From Setaria digitata (Eukaryota > Nematoda > Chromadorea > Rhabditida > Setariidae), in NCBI GenBank assembly GCA_003640385.1, contig RCAB01000022.1:124001-188000 (forward strand): a stretch of 64,000 nucleotides of DNA, read 5' to 3'. This document shows, one piece after another, positions 12,410-23,891 of this stretch; the stretch's first letter is position 1, and each line of letters opens with the position of its first letter. The translations under genes and the position numbers were made by a program. The notes beneath the pieces were generated by a model. The model did not search any database, was not told where the DNA came from, and saw only the letters and a list, made by a program, of their open reading frames with translations.

Positions 12410-13680
12410 CTACAATAAGGTTGTAGTAGGTTTCAATTGAAAGTAATTAATTGAAACCTTCAGGGAAAGTTTGAGGACTAAAAGAATTATTTTAACAACA
12501 AATACTGGCTTTAAAAGTAAATAATCCGGTGTCTTTATTTTCAAAAGACATATCGATAATGCTTACTTTCACCACCATCCCGAAACCAAACGTATATACG
12601 GAACAGGAATAGTAGGATAGATAATCCGGTTATAAATGCCTGAATTCTATGGTAAAAAAAAATTCATGAATAGCTATCAACGCTTACTTCCTTTCCGTTC
12701 AGCTTTATTCAATCTTATCCTCAGATCACCTAGTAAGTGATACATTTCTTAAGCTATATCCAATCAATGGAACTGCGGTCTGAATATCTCTTTCTTTGAT
12801 GTGAATGAATAATAAAGTTTTTAATGAGCTACAAAGTATCAGACAACACACTTGATACTTTAGAGCTCATTAAACACTCTATCCAGTGAGAGTCAGCAGC
12901 ATTAAACCGGAATAAAAACTTAGTTTCAGTGATTTTGGGGGGAAAAAATTTTGCTCATTAATTGATAAATATATTTTTTAATTCGATTTTCAAAATAACA
13001 GTTCGCAAGATGAATCAGACAAAAACCTTACAATTAAAATTATGAAAGGTATTATAAGAAGAGCCCATTGTTTCATAACTGCGAAAATCGCCAAGATTTC
13101 AATGATAAGCAAGATGATAATAAGGACCAAATTTGGTACTGCGTTAGACGTTAAGCCGTGCGCAGTGTACGTCGCAATGCACATCAAGGAAAATGCCAGA
13201 TTATATAAAAATTGCACAGCATACATAGCAGTCTTGAAGGAAAGATATTTATTTTGTTTTACGGAAGCTTGAAAAAAAATAAAGCTTATCAGAGCTGAAT
13301 CCGAGTCTGATAAGCTCATAGTGTATATGACATCATCACTCTCGAATTCGTCGATAAAGATAGTTCGCAAGTAAACTTCTCAACTTGGTTTTAAGTAAGA
13401 CTTGGAACTTTAGTCTTTTGTAATATGGTAACATGTGAACATCGCTGACGCAAAAACAGAAGTAAACAGTTTGAAGAAAAATTAGTTTCTAAAGAAAGAA
13501 GCATTACGTACGGTAGCTTGGACATTATCAGCTTCACTTACGCATTTGTGCTATGGAGATTTAATTTTTAACAGAATTGAAATTAAGAAATATTCATACA
13601 GTGATGCGGCAGCATAAACATCGCTCATATCGAATCTGTTTGGCCACCAAAAGATAGCCACTTGTTGACAGACTTGAACC
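12410..13680 (-). CDS. Small multi-pass membrane protein, 5' end unresolved
   Basis: Three exons join cleanly on the minus strand: 13032-13267, 12567-12639 and 12410-12477 (stop TAG). The first encodes three or so hydrophobic helices (AVQFLYNLAFSLMCIATYTA; LVLIIILLIIEILAIFAVMK; WALLIIPFIILI). The second adds ITGLSILLFLFRIYVWFRDG. An upstream open exon at 13600-13680 has an acceptor and a GTATGA donor and encodes a Cys cluster (RYERCLCCRIT). A 39-bp exon at 13512-13550 is possible, but the phases between these and 13267 do not match, so an exon is missing or misplaced. A short Cys-rich motif before a four-helix core faintly recalls LAPTM-like lysosomal proteins; that is only a resemblance. I do not recognise the family. 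Confidence 0.6.
12817..12876. repeat. Imperfect inverted repeat
   Basis: TTAATGAGCT...AAAGTATCAG and its complement TGATACTTT...AGCTCATTAAA are separated by 8 bases. They could form a stem of about 23 bp with two central mismatches. It lies in an intron of the minus-strand membrane gene. Confidence 0.75.
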
Positions 13681-13920
13681 CTAGAAGCAAAAATTAAATG
13701 AATCCCGAAATGGCAGAATAGCTATCTTTGTTTGTGAGCACTTTGAACAATTCGCTCATTAAAAATACAAACCATTTTAAGTGCTTCCCTCGAAAGGCAG
13801 AAATTAAGCAGCCAGGCAAATTTAACTTTTTCTCAAACAATGAAAAACATTTCAGACAAAATTATATTTATCCTATAATTATTGGAGAAGCATTATGCAT
13901 TGAGTTGTTTCGGATGATGA

Positions 13921-14053
13921 TGAAATCTTTAGACTAATATCATGAAACAAAGTTGATCTCAAGTAAACGTTGTTTTACGAGCAGCTACTCGAGATAGCGA
14001 GCTTTTATCACTTGAGATCAACTTTGTTTCATGATATTAGTCTGAAGATCTCA
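13921..14053. repeat. Fold-back element with perfect 34-bp arms
   Basis: Positions 13931-13964 and 14010-14043 are exact reverse complements (34 of 34). The outer 10 bases on each side still match at 8 of 10, and the loop is 45 bp. There is no open frame inside. The structure suggests a small non-autonomous fold-back transposon or a recent inverted duplication. No clear target-site duplication is visible. Confidence 0.85.
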
Positions 14054-15285
14054 TTAAGAAAATAACAGAGGAAACTGGACTTACTATCAGAATGATAAAA
14101 GCCACTAGTCAGAGTTAGAAACAGAAGGTTAAAATAATTGAACTAAGATGAATCGCCTCAGTATAGAGAAAAAAAATTTTTGAATTTTTGCATTAATAAA
14201 TTTATCTATTAATAATGAAAAAATGTATTTTGAGAGTAATTTAGGTAATGAGTTTTCATAGATACTAGTTTCGTTACTCGTTTTATATGGCAAGTGTTAT
14301 CAGTCATTAAACTGAATGCAAATAAATTTGAAGCAAACAAAGGAAAAAAGCTGAAAAATAACAGCTTAATAGTCAAATTTTACATCAATTGCTTTACAAA
14401 CGAATAATTCGAGATTATTTGCATGATGAAATAGATTTATTTAATTACTTTTTTGCTAAAATTTCCTTTTATCTGTGTCTCTATCACTGGTGAAAATGGA
14501 TGGTGACAAACAATTTTCTCAATATCTCAATGCTCTCCAGTATAAAGATGTAGTAGGAGCGGCGTTGTAGAAGACATCGAGAGTTTTTATTTTAGTTTTT
14601 TATTTCTGTATTTTGAACAGCTGATAACATACGAAGTAGGGATCAGGAAGGAATAGAACACAAGCAAACCAGTTGGGAAGGGGAAAAAACTAATAAGCTA
14701 CAATTTAAATGCAAAAATACCGATTGGGAAATATATGACAACAGGTACTTTTCCTTTCCTGGCATTTTATTCTGAATTTCTCATTGCTACATTAAGTATC
14801 AGTAAAAGACACTGCTGTAACCAGTCACAATTAATTACTCTTGTGGAAGTTTTTCTTCATGAGCAATTGTGTCCATCAGACAACTTTTGGCAACGTTCAT
14901 TCAAGAGAAATTTCTTTTCCCCGCAATTTTCTAAATTTGTGATCTTTCTTCGCAGTCGGTGTATTTAATTTTTAGGGAATTATCGCTGCCGATTTGTGAG
15001 GCTGTTCCCAAAATCAGTTCGATATCTTGCTGTGAGTATCAGATATCATCCGCGCGAAAATCTGAATATTCAGCTGAAATTCGTTGAACTGTCATTTGTT
15101 GGGTTTCACTACCGCTAGAAGAAGGGAAAGGTCGTTCCAATTTGTGTTTTAATTTCCCATCTAAAATATCAATCAGTGAGCTTCATTTTCAAAAAATGCC
15201 AACTGCTATAAGTCCTATAATTACTACATAGATTCCGAATTTCAGGAGAATAAAAACGGTCACAATTTTTTAGGGAATATTAATT

Positions 15286-18200
15286 ATGGGAGATAATGTT
15301 GCCATTGCTCGAAATAAGTTTCGAATTCACAATGAATTAGTACGATGTCTTCTAGCTGAATTCATCAGCACTGGTCTTTTGCTGGTAAAACTTCTTGTTA
15401 TTGTCTCAGACATCTCTGGAGACTAGCATCATTTGTACGATTCGTTAATTGGTCCATATTAATTTGAACCCAGTTAATTATAAAGTATAAAAAAGTGGAA
15501 CCTTCAACAGATAAAATGTTGCAGCAACAAATTTCCAAAATAGCTATTATTTATTACAATTTTTTCTTTTTCTTACAAAAGGAATGATGACATACTTTTT
15601 CCTCTGAAATGAGGATTTAATATTTTAAAGGATAATTTATTGATAAATGGAATTTATTGTTTATTAATTTTGACCCTCCTTTGGCCTTCTTGTAATTTTT
15701 TTTTAATTGTCGAATATTCAAGCAGTTTTTCTTAGTTTTTCTGTGATTGCAGTTTGCTGGCACCTCAACAAATGCAGCAAATTTACTTGGTGGTGGTGAT
15801 TTAAACAAAATTGGTGTAATCATTGGATGGGGTCTCGCAATAGGTACCGGTGTTTTTGCAGCTGCTCGAATATCTGGTGCGTTTTCGAGGATGTGATCAC
15901 AGTTCTGAACTATTATAAAGATACTGTTTTGGTTATGGCAACATATCTAATATTTCTATAGTGACCTGATCCAGAAAAGCATGTCTAGTCTAACTTCTGC
16001 TTCGGATATCAGGATTTTGTCTGTTTTGTTTCAGTAACAGATCAGACTAACAAAATGCATTTACTACTGAGATTATTCAAAAATCACAAAATCATCTGCA
16101 GCATTGATAAATCCCTAATTGTTTAAAGATCATTTTGAAAACGACGGAGTATTTTCTTGTTACTGTGAAATGGCGCATTTTATTCGTTGATGTAGGGGCC
16201 ATATAATCAAATATTTTGTTTAATTAAGAAAAAGTCACTTTGCAGGAGCACATATGAATCCCTCCATATCGTTTGCAGTTTACCTTTGTGGTAAATTACC
16301 AGCATATAAATTCATACTGTATTCGATAGCCCAGTTATTTGGTGCCTTTATGGGCAGCGTAGTAACTTTTTTGCTGTATTACGGTTAGCACATAGAAAAT
16401 TATTTTGTATTTTGCTTACGTAAATGTGTCAAAAACGCTTGTTGCACTAAAATAAGCTTTTTAAAAAAAGTGTCGAATGTCAAAATATGTCCTCAGATAG
16501 TTTTCCTTTTGTCAGAAAAATTGAACTGAAAGGGTAAAGATGAAGAATTGCATTTTAAGTTTGAGACTTGCATTCTTAAAGTTACCTCTGCAGCATAAAT
16601 GTGGACAATAACCAATAACTTCAGAGATTGAGGTCAGTTAGCTTGTAGAAACTCGTCAAATGATAGATTACGTACATACCAGTGAAACAATGTCGCACTT
16701 TAATATAGCGGTTTGTCACTTTACATAAAAGTAAAGGATAATTTTCTTAAGAAGTGCTATAATTCATTGTGATTCCATGCCTTTATAGTCTATTTCAAGA
16801 TATCATTTACGTATGACAAGTTTCGGCAGTGGTTTTAGACCTGACTACTTAGTGCAATTTCACTTTTTCTTATCCTTCAGATGGAATCAATCATTTTGAT
16901 GGTGGTGAACGGCAAACAATTGGGACGAAGGCGACAATTGGAATATTTGTCCCGTGGCCACAAGAATATATGACTGTTTCTGGCTGCATCTTCGATCAGG
17001 TCGCATCATTCTTATTTTATTTTTGTTGAAAACGTGACAGAGCCTATTAGTGAGTACATCTTAGACTGACGATTCTGTTGATAAATAAAGCCACCCTGGA
17101 AATACATGTTAAATTTATGAATTGTTAAATCCGCTTGACTGTGTACTTGCCGATACTTTCAAGAAATGCAACTCAAACTGTTTTATTTATTTTCTAAAAC
17201 AATTTGCAACCGCGTCAATTATCGCGTATGCGTCATGATATTTCTTGTTTCAGTTTATTGGTACAGCATTCCTCGCTTTTTGCATAATGATGATGACTGA
17301 TCCAAGGAATAAAGTTCCAGTTATGGCACAACCATTGATTCTTGCTTTAGTAATCGTCTTAATAGGTATAGCTCTTAGTCAAAATGCAGGAGCTGAGATT
17401 AATCCTGCAAGAGATCTGGGTCCAAAACTTATGGCTCTAGTTGTCGGTTATGGTTGGAATGTTGTGAGGTCAATTTCTTTTTTCTTTCTTCATTAGGAAG
17501 GATGTGGAAAATCAACTGGCTCAGTTTTTATTCCAAAAAATCTAGTATTAATTTAAGAAAGAAGGCTTTGAACAAGTTAATAAACTAATAGAAAGCCAGC
17601 GCCTAAATGGTAGAACCAGTGGATTTGAGCTAGAAACACTGCTTCGTTCAAAAATGTTTTTATTTAGACTCCCTAGAATTCCTTCACAAATAATTTTTGA
17701 TTAAACTGAATTCTATCAACATGTTTCCGAAATATCTTTTTTCTCTAACCTATCCATCCTTTTTCAGTTACCAAAACTATAAATGGTTCCCAATACCAAT
17801 CTTTGTCCCATTTATCGGTGCAGCATTTGGCGCTTGGTTTTATCATTTAACTATCGGTATACCTTAACATTTCTGCTGGAAATTGGTGCTGTACTTGGAA
17901 AATAGTAGCACTTAGAGAAAGAAGTATCTTCGCCAGAAATAAATAATTTAAAAAAAATTACTGCCCAACTTTCGAACAGATAGATAAAATAAATAGATGA
18001 TTCTAATAATTCTCTTAAGATTTCAAATAAGTACTGATCTGATTGAGAATAACTTAGCATCGCTAGTACTATCATACCGATTAATTACTATGAACTTCTA
18101 TACTTCACTATTTGGCACAACTGAACTTATTTTATGTAATTTTCTGTATTTGGCCGCTTATTGATGAAACCATTTTTACGTATAAGTTTGAAATTGTGTA

Positions 18201-18341
18201 AATGAGTAGAATGTAATTACAGGCATTCATATTTCGGAAGATGAAGGAAATCGCCGAATTTTCAAAGTAGACGATCGTATGGAAATGGATGATGTAAGCA
18301 GAGTAACTATGGGAAAGTCGAAAATATCAATTGCCAGATGA
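15286..18341 (+). CDS. Aquaglyceroporin (aquaporin, NPARD type)
   Basis: Channel for water and small solutes such as glycerol in the plasma membrane. Seven exons join in phase: 15286-15384, 15753-15876, 16246-16383, 16881-16999, 17254-17468, 17768-17856, 18223-18341; predicted length 300 aa, usual for the family. The second pore motif is NPARD (residues 210-214), whose Asp marks the glycerol-conducting branch. The first pore motif reads HMNPS (residues 77-81), so the usual Ala of NPA is Ser. Six helices and two half-helices fit the pattern, and the C-terminal tail is charged. A TTTTTTAG acceptor at 15273, 12 bp before the ATG, suggests trans-splicing. Reading through the donor of exon 6 would give a shorter end three codons later, a possible isoform. 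The next gene converges from the other strand 610 bp away. Confidence 0.93.
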
Positions 18342-18950
18342 TAACTTTTTGAATCATGATGATTTTACTTTGTGTTATGTACTAAAATTGAATTTTGTTT
18401 TTATCTATTTTTGTTTCCTTATTTATTGCATAATTACTGCGACAATAATTAATTGAGGCAAGATAACGCAAATTCCATTAAAAAAGAAAAGCTAAAGTGT
18501 CAGCTTAAGTATCAATATATTGTTTAGCTGATAGTTATGACTTGTCGAAACAATTTCACTAGTTCAGCTCAACTAGATATTTCAATTCATCGTGTGATAA
18601 AAGTGTTTTAGGACTGAAGCATACCAGAAGTACATTTCTACGTCACATTTTGTGATTAGAATTTAAACTGTCAGTTTATTAACACCTTGTTTCCATCCAT
18701 TCCAGATCGTCGTTTTGAATAAATACGCTTGTCATGGTATAACAATTCATTACTAACGATCTTGCATAATTTGGTTTTTTCCTCGAGATAAACCAGTAAA
18801 AGTTAACGGTAACACTCGGTATTCAAACTGCGAGAAACCATCACATGTAAAGTTGGTCCTGTGGCTCCATTTGGGAAGACTGAGTATACTGTTTGCAAGT
18901 AGTGTACAACAAATTCCAGTTAAAAAACAATTCTTCAACAGAGAGAATAA

Positions 18951-19597
18951 TTACACTATGTATTCACACGTTGCTGATTGGATAATTTCGGTTTCACCGT
19001 TCTCTGTTAAAGTCCATTGAGAATTTCGATTACAGTTAATCAGACTGATCACTTTTTTAGTGTTCTTGATAGCACCGGTAATTCCAAGATTTTCACCAGA
19101 AGGACCATACCACTAAAAATAATAGAAGTAAGGAAATATTTATTAAGCATAGATGCGTAAATAAAATGATTGGTTACCTCTATCAGGATATCTTTCGCTC
19201 TAGGATTTGAACAGAGCAACGTTGCGAATCTGCATCCGTAAGGATTCACTCCGTAAGACACCATTATTCCTTCCACGGATAAGTGAGAAGAATTTCTTTT
19301 TTTTACGTTTGTTTGGAAGGCTGCGCAGTTTTGACATTCTAATAATGCAAATTGAAACAACCAAAGCATCGATAATGGAGAGATAGAAGTTTATGTATGA
19401 TTCCTAAGTTTCTGGTAGTTTCAAACTAAGTTATTCTAACAAACGTGATAAGTAAATGATAAGACAATTTAAGCACGAAGTATCACTATTAATAAAAAAT
19501 GTTAAAATGATTTACCATATTTCGGTGATTGCGGTGCACACGCATGTAAGACTACGATGCAGATTGAGAAAAACGTCGCGATGACTTTTGGACACAT
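18951..19597 (-). CDS. Secreted C6-domain protein
   Basis: Three exons join exactly: 19516-19597, 19178-19338 and 18951-19112, giving a complete protein of 134 aa. Residues 1-21 are a signal peptide (VIATFFSICIVVLHACA). The mature part carries the nematode C6 (DUF281-like) pattern: Cys pair CQNC, then GCRFATLLCSNP, a Gly-rich middle (WYGPSGENLGITG), INCNRNSQWTLTENG and a final SATCEYIV. Six cysteines presumably pair in three disulfides. C6 proteins are known almost only from nematodes and their function is unclear. The gene stands alone and converges with the aquaporin. The start is well placed, because the signal peptide follows the first Met directly. Confidence 0.85.
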
Positions 19598-21600
19598 TTC
19601 TGACTGCTATTAAATGTAAACTGGAACAGTATGGCAATTTGATTCATTAGTTGTATTTGTTTTTTAATTAGTCATTCTAATGTTTTATTAACAGCTAAGC
19701 AAGAAATCACAATAATAACCAATAGAATTTTCTTTTTGGAGTGTGCTGACACGATAGAAAAATAATTATTTTTCATTCATTTAATAAATAAAATTAAAAT
19801 CAACGAACATTAATAAATAATAATAATATACAACATTAATTATGTAAACTAAAAACAATCAAAAAGAATGAAAGTGAATTTACGAGAAATTAATTTAAAA
19901 AATAAATTCACCAGTACATGTAACAGATAGATTACATTCTCTTCAGTATAAAGGTCAATGTAAAAAATTTAGTGTTGTATTTGCAATTTCTCTTATAAGA
20001 TACTCAAAACTTGAACAAGAATAAGAATAAGGAAATGACTAGAAGTGGGCGATGTGATTCGGAATAGAATACAAAATTTTCTCTTCCACTACGCTTTCAA
20101 ACTTCTTTAATTTTTTAGTCAGAAATGCTTTTCTTGCAAATCTGAATAAAAGTTTAACATATTTTAAACTTCAAAGAAGTAATAAGACACTTGCATCTAT
20201 TTAAATTATAAAAAAAAAATTTCTAGTAGAAAAGCTCGGAAAATTTAAGTTTTATACAAGAAATTGTACTTCCAGTTCTCTCCAGATACTTCTTGAGAAG
20301 AAAAGCTAATTTCAAATGGAAATTTATCAGGTTTTAAATCAATGAGAAATTAGCGAGAATAGTGCAGGTAATAAATGGAGCATAGTTAACTTTGGAGAAT
20401 TCGCGGGAAGAAAGCAAAGCATTCGAAAAATTAATTAATAGTAAAGTAATGATTTTAGAATCATCTCGATGTGCAAAAGACCGATAAGTTCAAAAGTGCG
20501 AAAAAATAAAAGTAAACGAGTAAGATTTGAATTTTAAGCATATTTATGCTGCGATAAGTAATAAAATTTTTTTTCCTTTGAAATTGTCATAAAAATTGCT
20601 AAATATTCCTTGCGTGATTTTAATGTAAAAGATATTTTGTAGTGGTGTAAGTCTTATCAATGATTCAAGTCAGACCGATTTTGTCAACACCTCTTTTTTA
20701 TCAAATTATTTCATGATTCATTACATCTTTTACTACATTTATCCATAAGCTATCAAATGAACTTTAAGTAATTTTGATAACTGGTTAACTAAAACGATAA
20801 TTTTGAAAGTACTAAATGAACTGAAAAAAAAGAGCTATTTTGAATTTCCGGATGTGATTTAATTCCTTTAGATTTAATTAGATTAACTGAGGATAAACTT
20901 AGTTGGACAACAAAGTTATTTTTGTTTGTTTACTATGCTGATAAATTTTCGACAAATATTTCGACTCAAAGTTTATCAGAAATAATATTTAAGAAATGAA
21001 TTCTGTACTTTTCTAATAACAAATCAGATAAATACCGAATTAAAAGAGTCTAATGAAGATCTAACAATCTATTCGTAAAATAGATTGTGTGGGCAATCAC
21101 AGATGAATTGTGGTTCAAACGATTTATTGATAAAGATTTTTATCGAGGTATTTTGAAGATAGTCAGAGGTTCCTTGAATTATAAAAATTTACAATCCTTG
21201 AACTTTTATGTTGGCTTCTTAAATTCTTAATTAGAAATATTTCTTGTATTTTTATATCCGCTTGATTCTGCTAAATCATTGCTAGTCTGATCAACGTCAA
21301 ATCTCCTGCTTTCAAGGTCGAGCTTGTCTTCATATTTGTTCTTACTAGAAAAAAAGTACATTATAATTTGGTCCGATCCATTTTTGATTCTATTAGAACT
21401 GATATTCATCACATGAAGTGTATGAATCACCCTCTCGGTATTGCTTTCATTTTTTTTCTATATCAGAATTCATTTTTATTATCAGGAATGATTCAAATCT
21501 CTCGACATTTATTCAGGTTGTGATCATCCCTTCAATTTCTTTCAATTTGTAGTTTTGCACGCAAAATCGGAAAGTTGAAGTAATATTTGATTTGACAATA

Positions 21601-21784
21601 AGCTTCTACCACTAAAATTATTATTTTTAGACTACTGCTTTTGGTTCGCAGTCGTCATCGCATTCAAGAAATCAAGAATGATAAAATACAANTAGCTTCT
21701 ACCACTAAAATTATTATTTTTAGACTACTACTTTTGGTTCGCAGTCGTCATCGCATTCAAGAAATCAAGAATGATAAAATACAA
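21601..21784. repeat. Duplication of about 91 bp split by one N
   Basis: Positions 21601-21691 and 21694-21784 are almost identical (one base differs: CTACTGCTTT versus CTACTACTTT) and are separated by the N at 21692. An N exactly between two copies points to an assembly join of two overlapping contig ends, not a real duplication. Confidence 0.9.
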
Positions 21785-22526
21785 CAAACGTCGCAAAAAT
21801 TCGTTGTCTCATTGTTATTTATCGTCAAGAAAATTAAGATTTTAAAAATAAGTGCTTTAGCTGCAAACTCATTTCTACTGTCCAATTAATTTAAATCAGA
21901 TTTGTAACCAATTTTTTGCTGTTTAATGCAATAAACTTCATTTCATTCTGCCATAATCTATTCCATTTATTTATGCTCTTCTTCGAAATAAAGACTAAAT
22001 TCTAAAAAGTCGTCCCTGCAATAATTCGCTTAATGGAAAATTTAAAAAAAAAGAAGAGGGGAGAAGGGTGATGACCTGCAACACGAGAACATTGTTTTGA
22101 ATCGTATTTTGTTTCATTCAATCTTAATATTTTTCATGCGAAAGACTATTTATCCCAAAATTTTATTCAAATATCTTTAAAATTATTAAGAGAAAAGAGT
22201 GGCAGTATGGTAATAAGTCTACATGATCTGCTTCAATCAAGTCAGAAGTATGGAAGCAATATTTATTTATACTTTTTCATTTCGCTAAAAGCAAAAGTTA
22301 GACCGGCAAGTTCGAAAGCGGTTTTAAGAGTAGAGAACAGGGAAACTTCGTTAGCTGCTACCTCTCAAGGCAGTTTTGTACCTCCCAAATTTAATCCATG
22401 CGATAAGTCCAAAATGTAATGTTTTATTTGTTTAGGTGATGAAGATTAATAAGAGGTCGTGATCAAGAAATATTTTATACAAGTCATTGAAGGGTGTAAA
22501 AATAAAAATCCTATGTAAACCAATCA

Positions 22527-22740
22527 TGATTAATTTGACAAAAAATCATCACTGATTACTGAGAGAAACCTTATTCACGTTGATTATAGAAGAAAACTTG
22601 TCGTATAATTTAATCACATCAATGAGAAATGANTGATTAATTTGACAAAAAATCATCACTGATTACTGAGAGAAACCTTATTCACTGTTGATTATAGAAG
22701 AAAACTTGTCGTATAATTTAATCACATCAATGAGAAATGA
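22527..22740. repeat. Duplication of about 106 bp split by one N
   Basis: Positions 22527-22632 and 22634-22740 match apart from a one-base insertion (TTCACGTTG versus TTCACTGTTG), with the N at 22633. It shows the same signature of unmerged contig ends as at 21692 and 27330. Confidence 0.9.
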
Positions 22741-23891
22741 AACAGAAAAGGAAATTTAAAACACAATGGTATCCAAGTAAATGCAATATTACAATTGTTA
22801 CGTAAACAGATATACCCGCTATCATCTGCAGATAAACATATCAGTTTAGTTCTTCCTCAATTTTAGAACAGTACCAATCAACATCAATTTCAAATTGAAT
22901 ATCGAAACAAAATATACTGGTTTTTCCTATTAAATTCCGAATTTTCAACTAACCTTAAGATTCCACAAAAGTAAGTGGCTTTTGTTTCTTACAGACGACA
23001 TTTCAACAAATACTTTTTTTTTCCAAGTTAGGAGTTAATGGGCATCGAAGTACGAGCAAAGTGCATCGCTTTCAAGAGTAGCCCTTATTAAATAACAGTT
23101 AACAGGCACCCATATGAATAATAATCTAAATCAATATGCAAAACGGCCACTGGACAACACATACCCGAATAAAAAGGGATTACATTTTCAACTACGAGAA
23201 AACTGGAGTTTTTTTCATTGAAAAAACCCGAAAATCATGACTTTCAAACATAAGTTTCACAGAGCAAGGTTTGAATAGAAACTGAAAGAAACTTAACAAC
23301 TGAATCGAAATAATATTTGTCTAAATAGTATAGAAAATACTGTTTTGGAATAGTTAACCGATAATAAAGCCTATGATAAATCAACAATGCAACCAATACT
23401 ACCAAGCAAGAGCTGGTTTTCAGCACGAACCTCGAGTGGCTGAGATCGAACAAAAATATGACTTTCGACAGTTTGGCGGGGGCAATGAAAAAAAATAGTA
23501 TCAAATTCAATAATATCAGAAATTCATATTAAAATAAATACTTATTTAAATATATCTGCTTAGGAGAACAGTATGATAATATAGAAAAAGGATAATTCTT
23601 CCGCCAAATTTCTTTGTTCTCGAAAAAAAGATCTGGATTCATATAAAATATAAATTATGAATAATGGAAAGAAGGAAATGCGATTGTGGAAGCAATTTTC
23701 TCATACAAACTTTTCTTTGTCACACTCAAGTTCAATTCTCAATGTCCCTACATTTCAGAACTTGTTCGCTAAATATATTTAAACGCTGAAACATACATTA
23801 CGGATACCAAGAAAAATAAACTGAACATATTTTTGAAATTTGACATTCTGAAAATAAAACCTGAACAATTCATCAAAAGCAGTCTTTTTAA

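Larger units (their letters stand above)
19598..23891. other. Gene-poor stretch with one possible terminal exon
   Basis: No complete gene is seen. On the minus strand, a T-rich acceptor near 21352 (TTTTTTTCTAG) is followed by 38 hydrophilic codons ending at 21227 (DKLDLESRRFDVDQTSNDLA). This looks like a last coding exon, but no upstream exon could be matched. A plus-strand frame at 22207-22419 is also open but lacks support. Two N-split duplications lie here. Confidence 0.35.

Noticed and set aside
23244..23510. 88-codon minus-strand frame downstream of hda-4
   Set aside because: hda-4 already ends with a family-typical terminal exon at 23892; the frame has no splice context.
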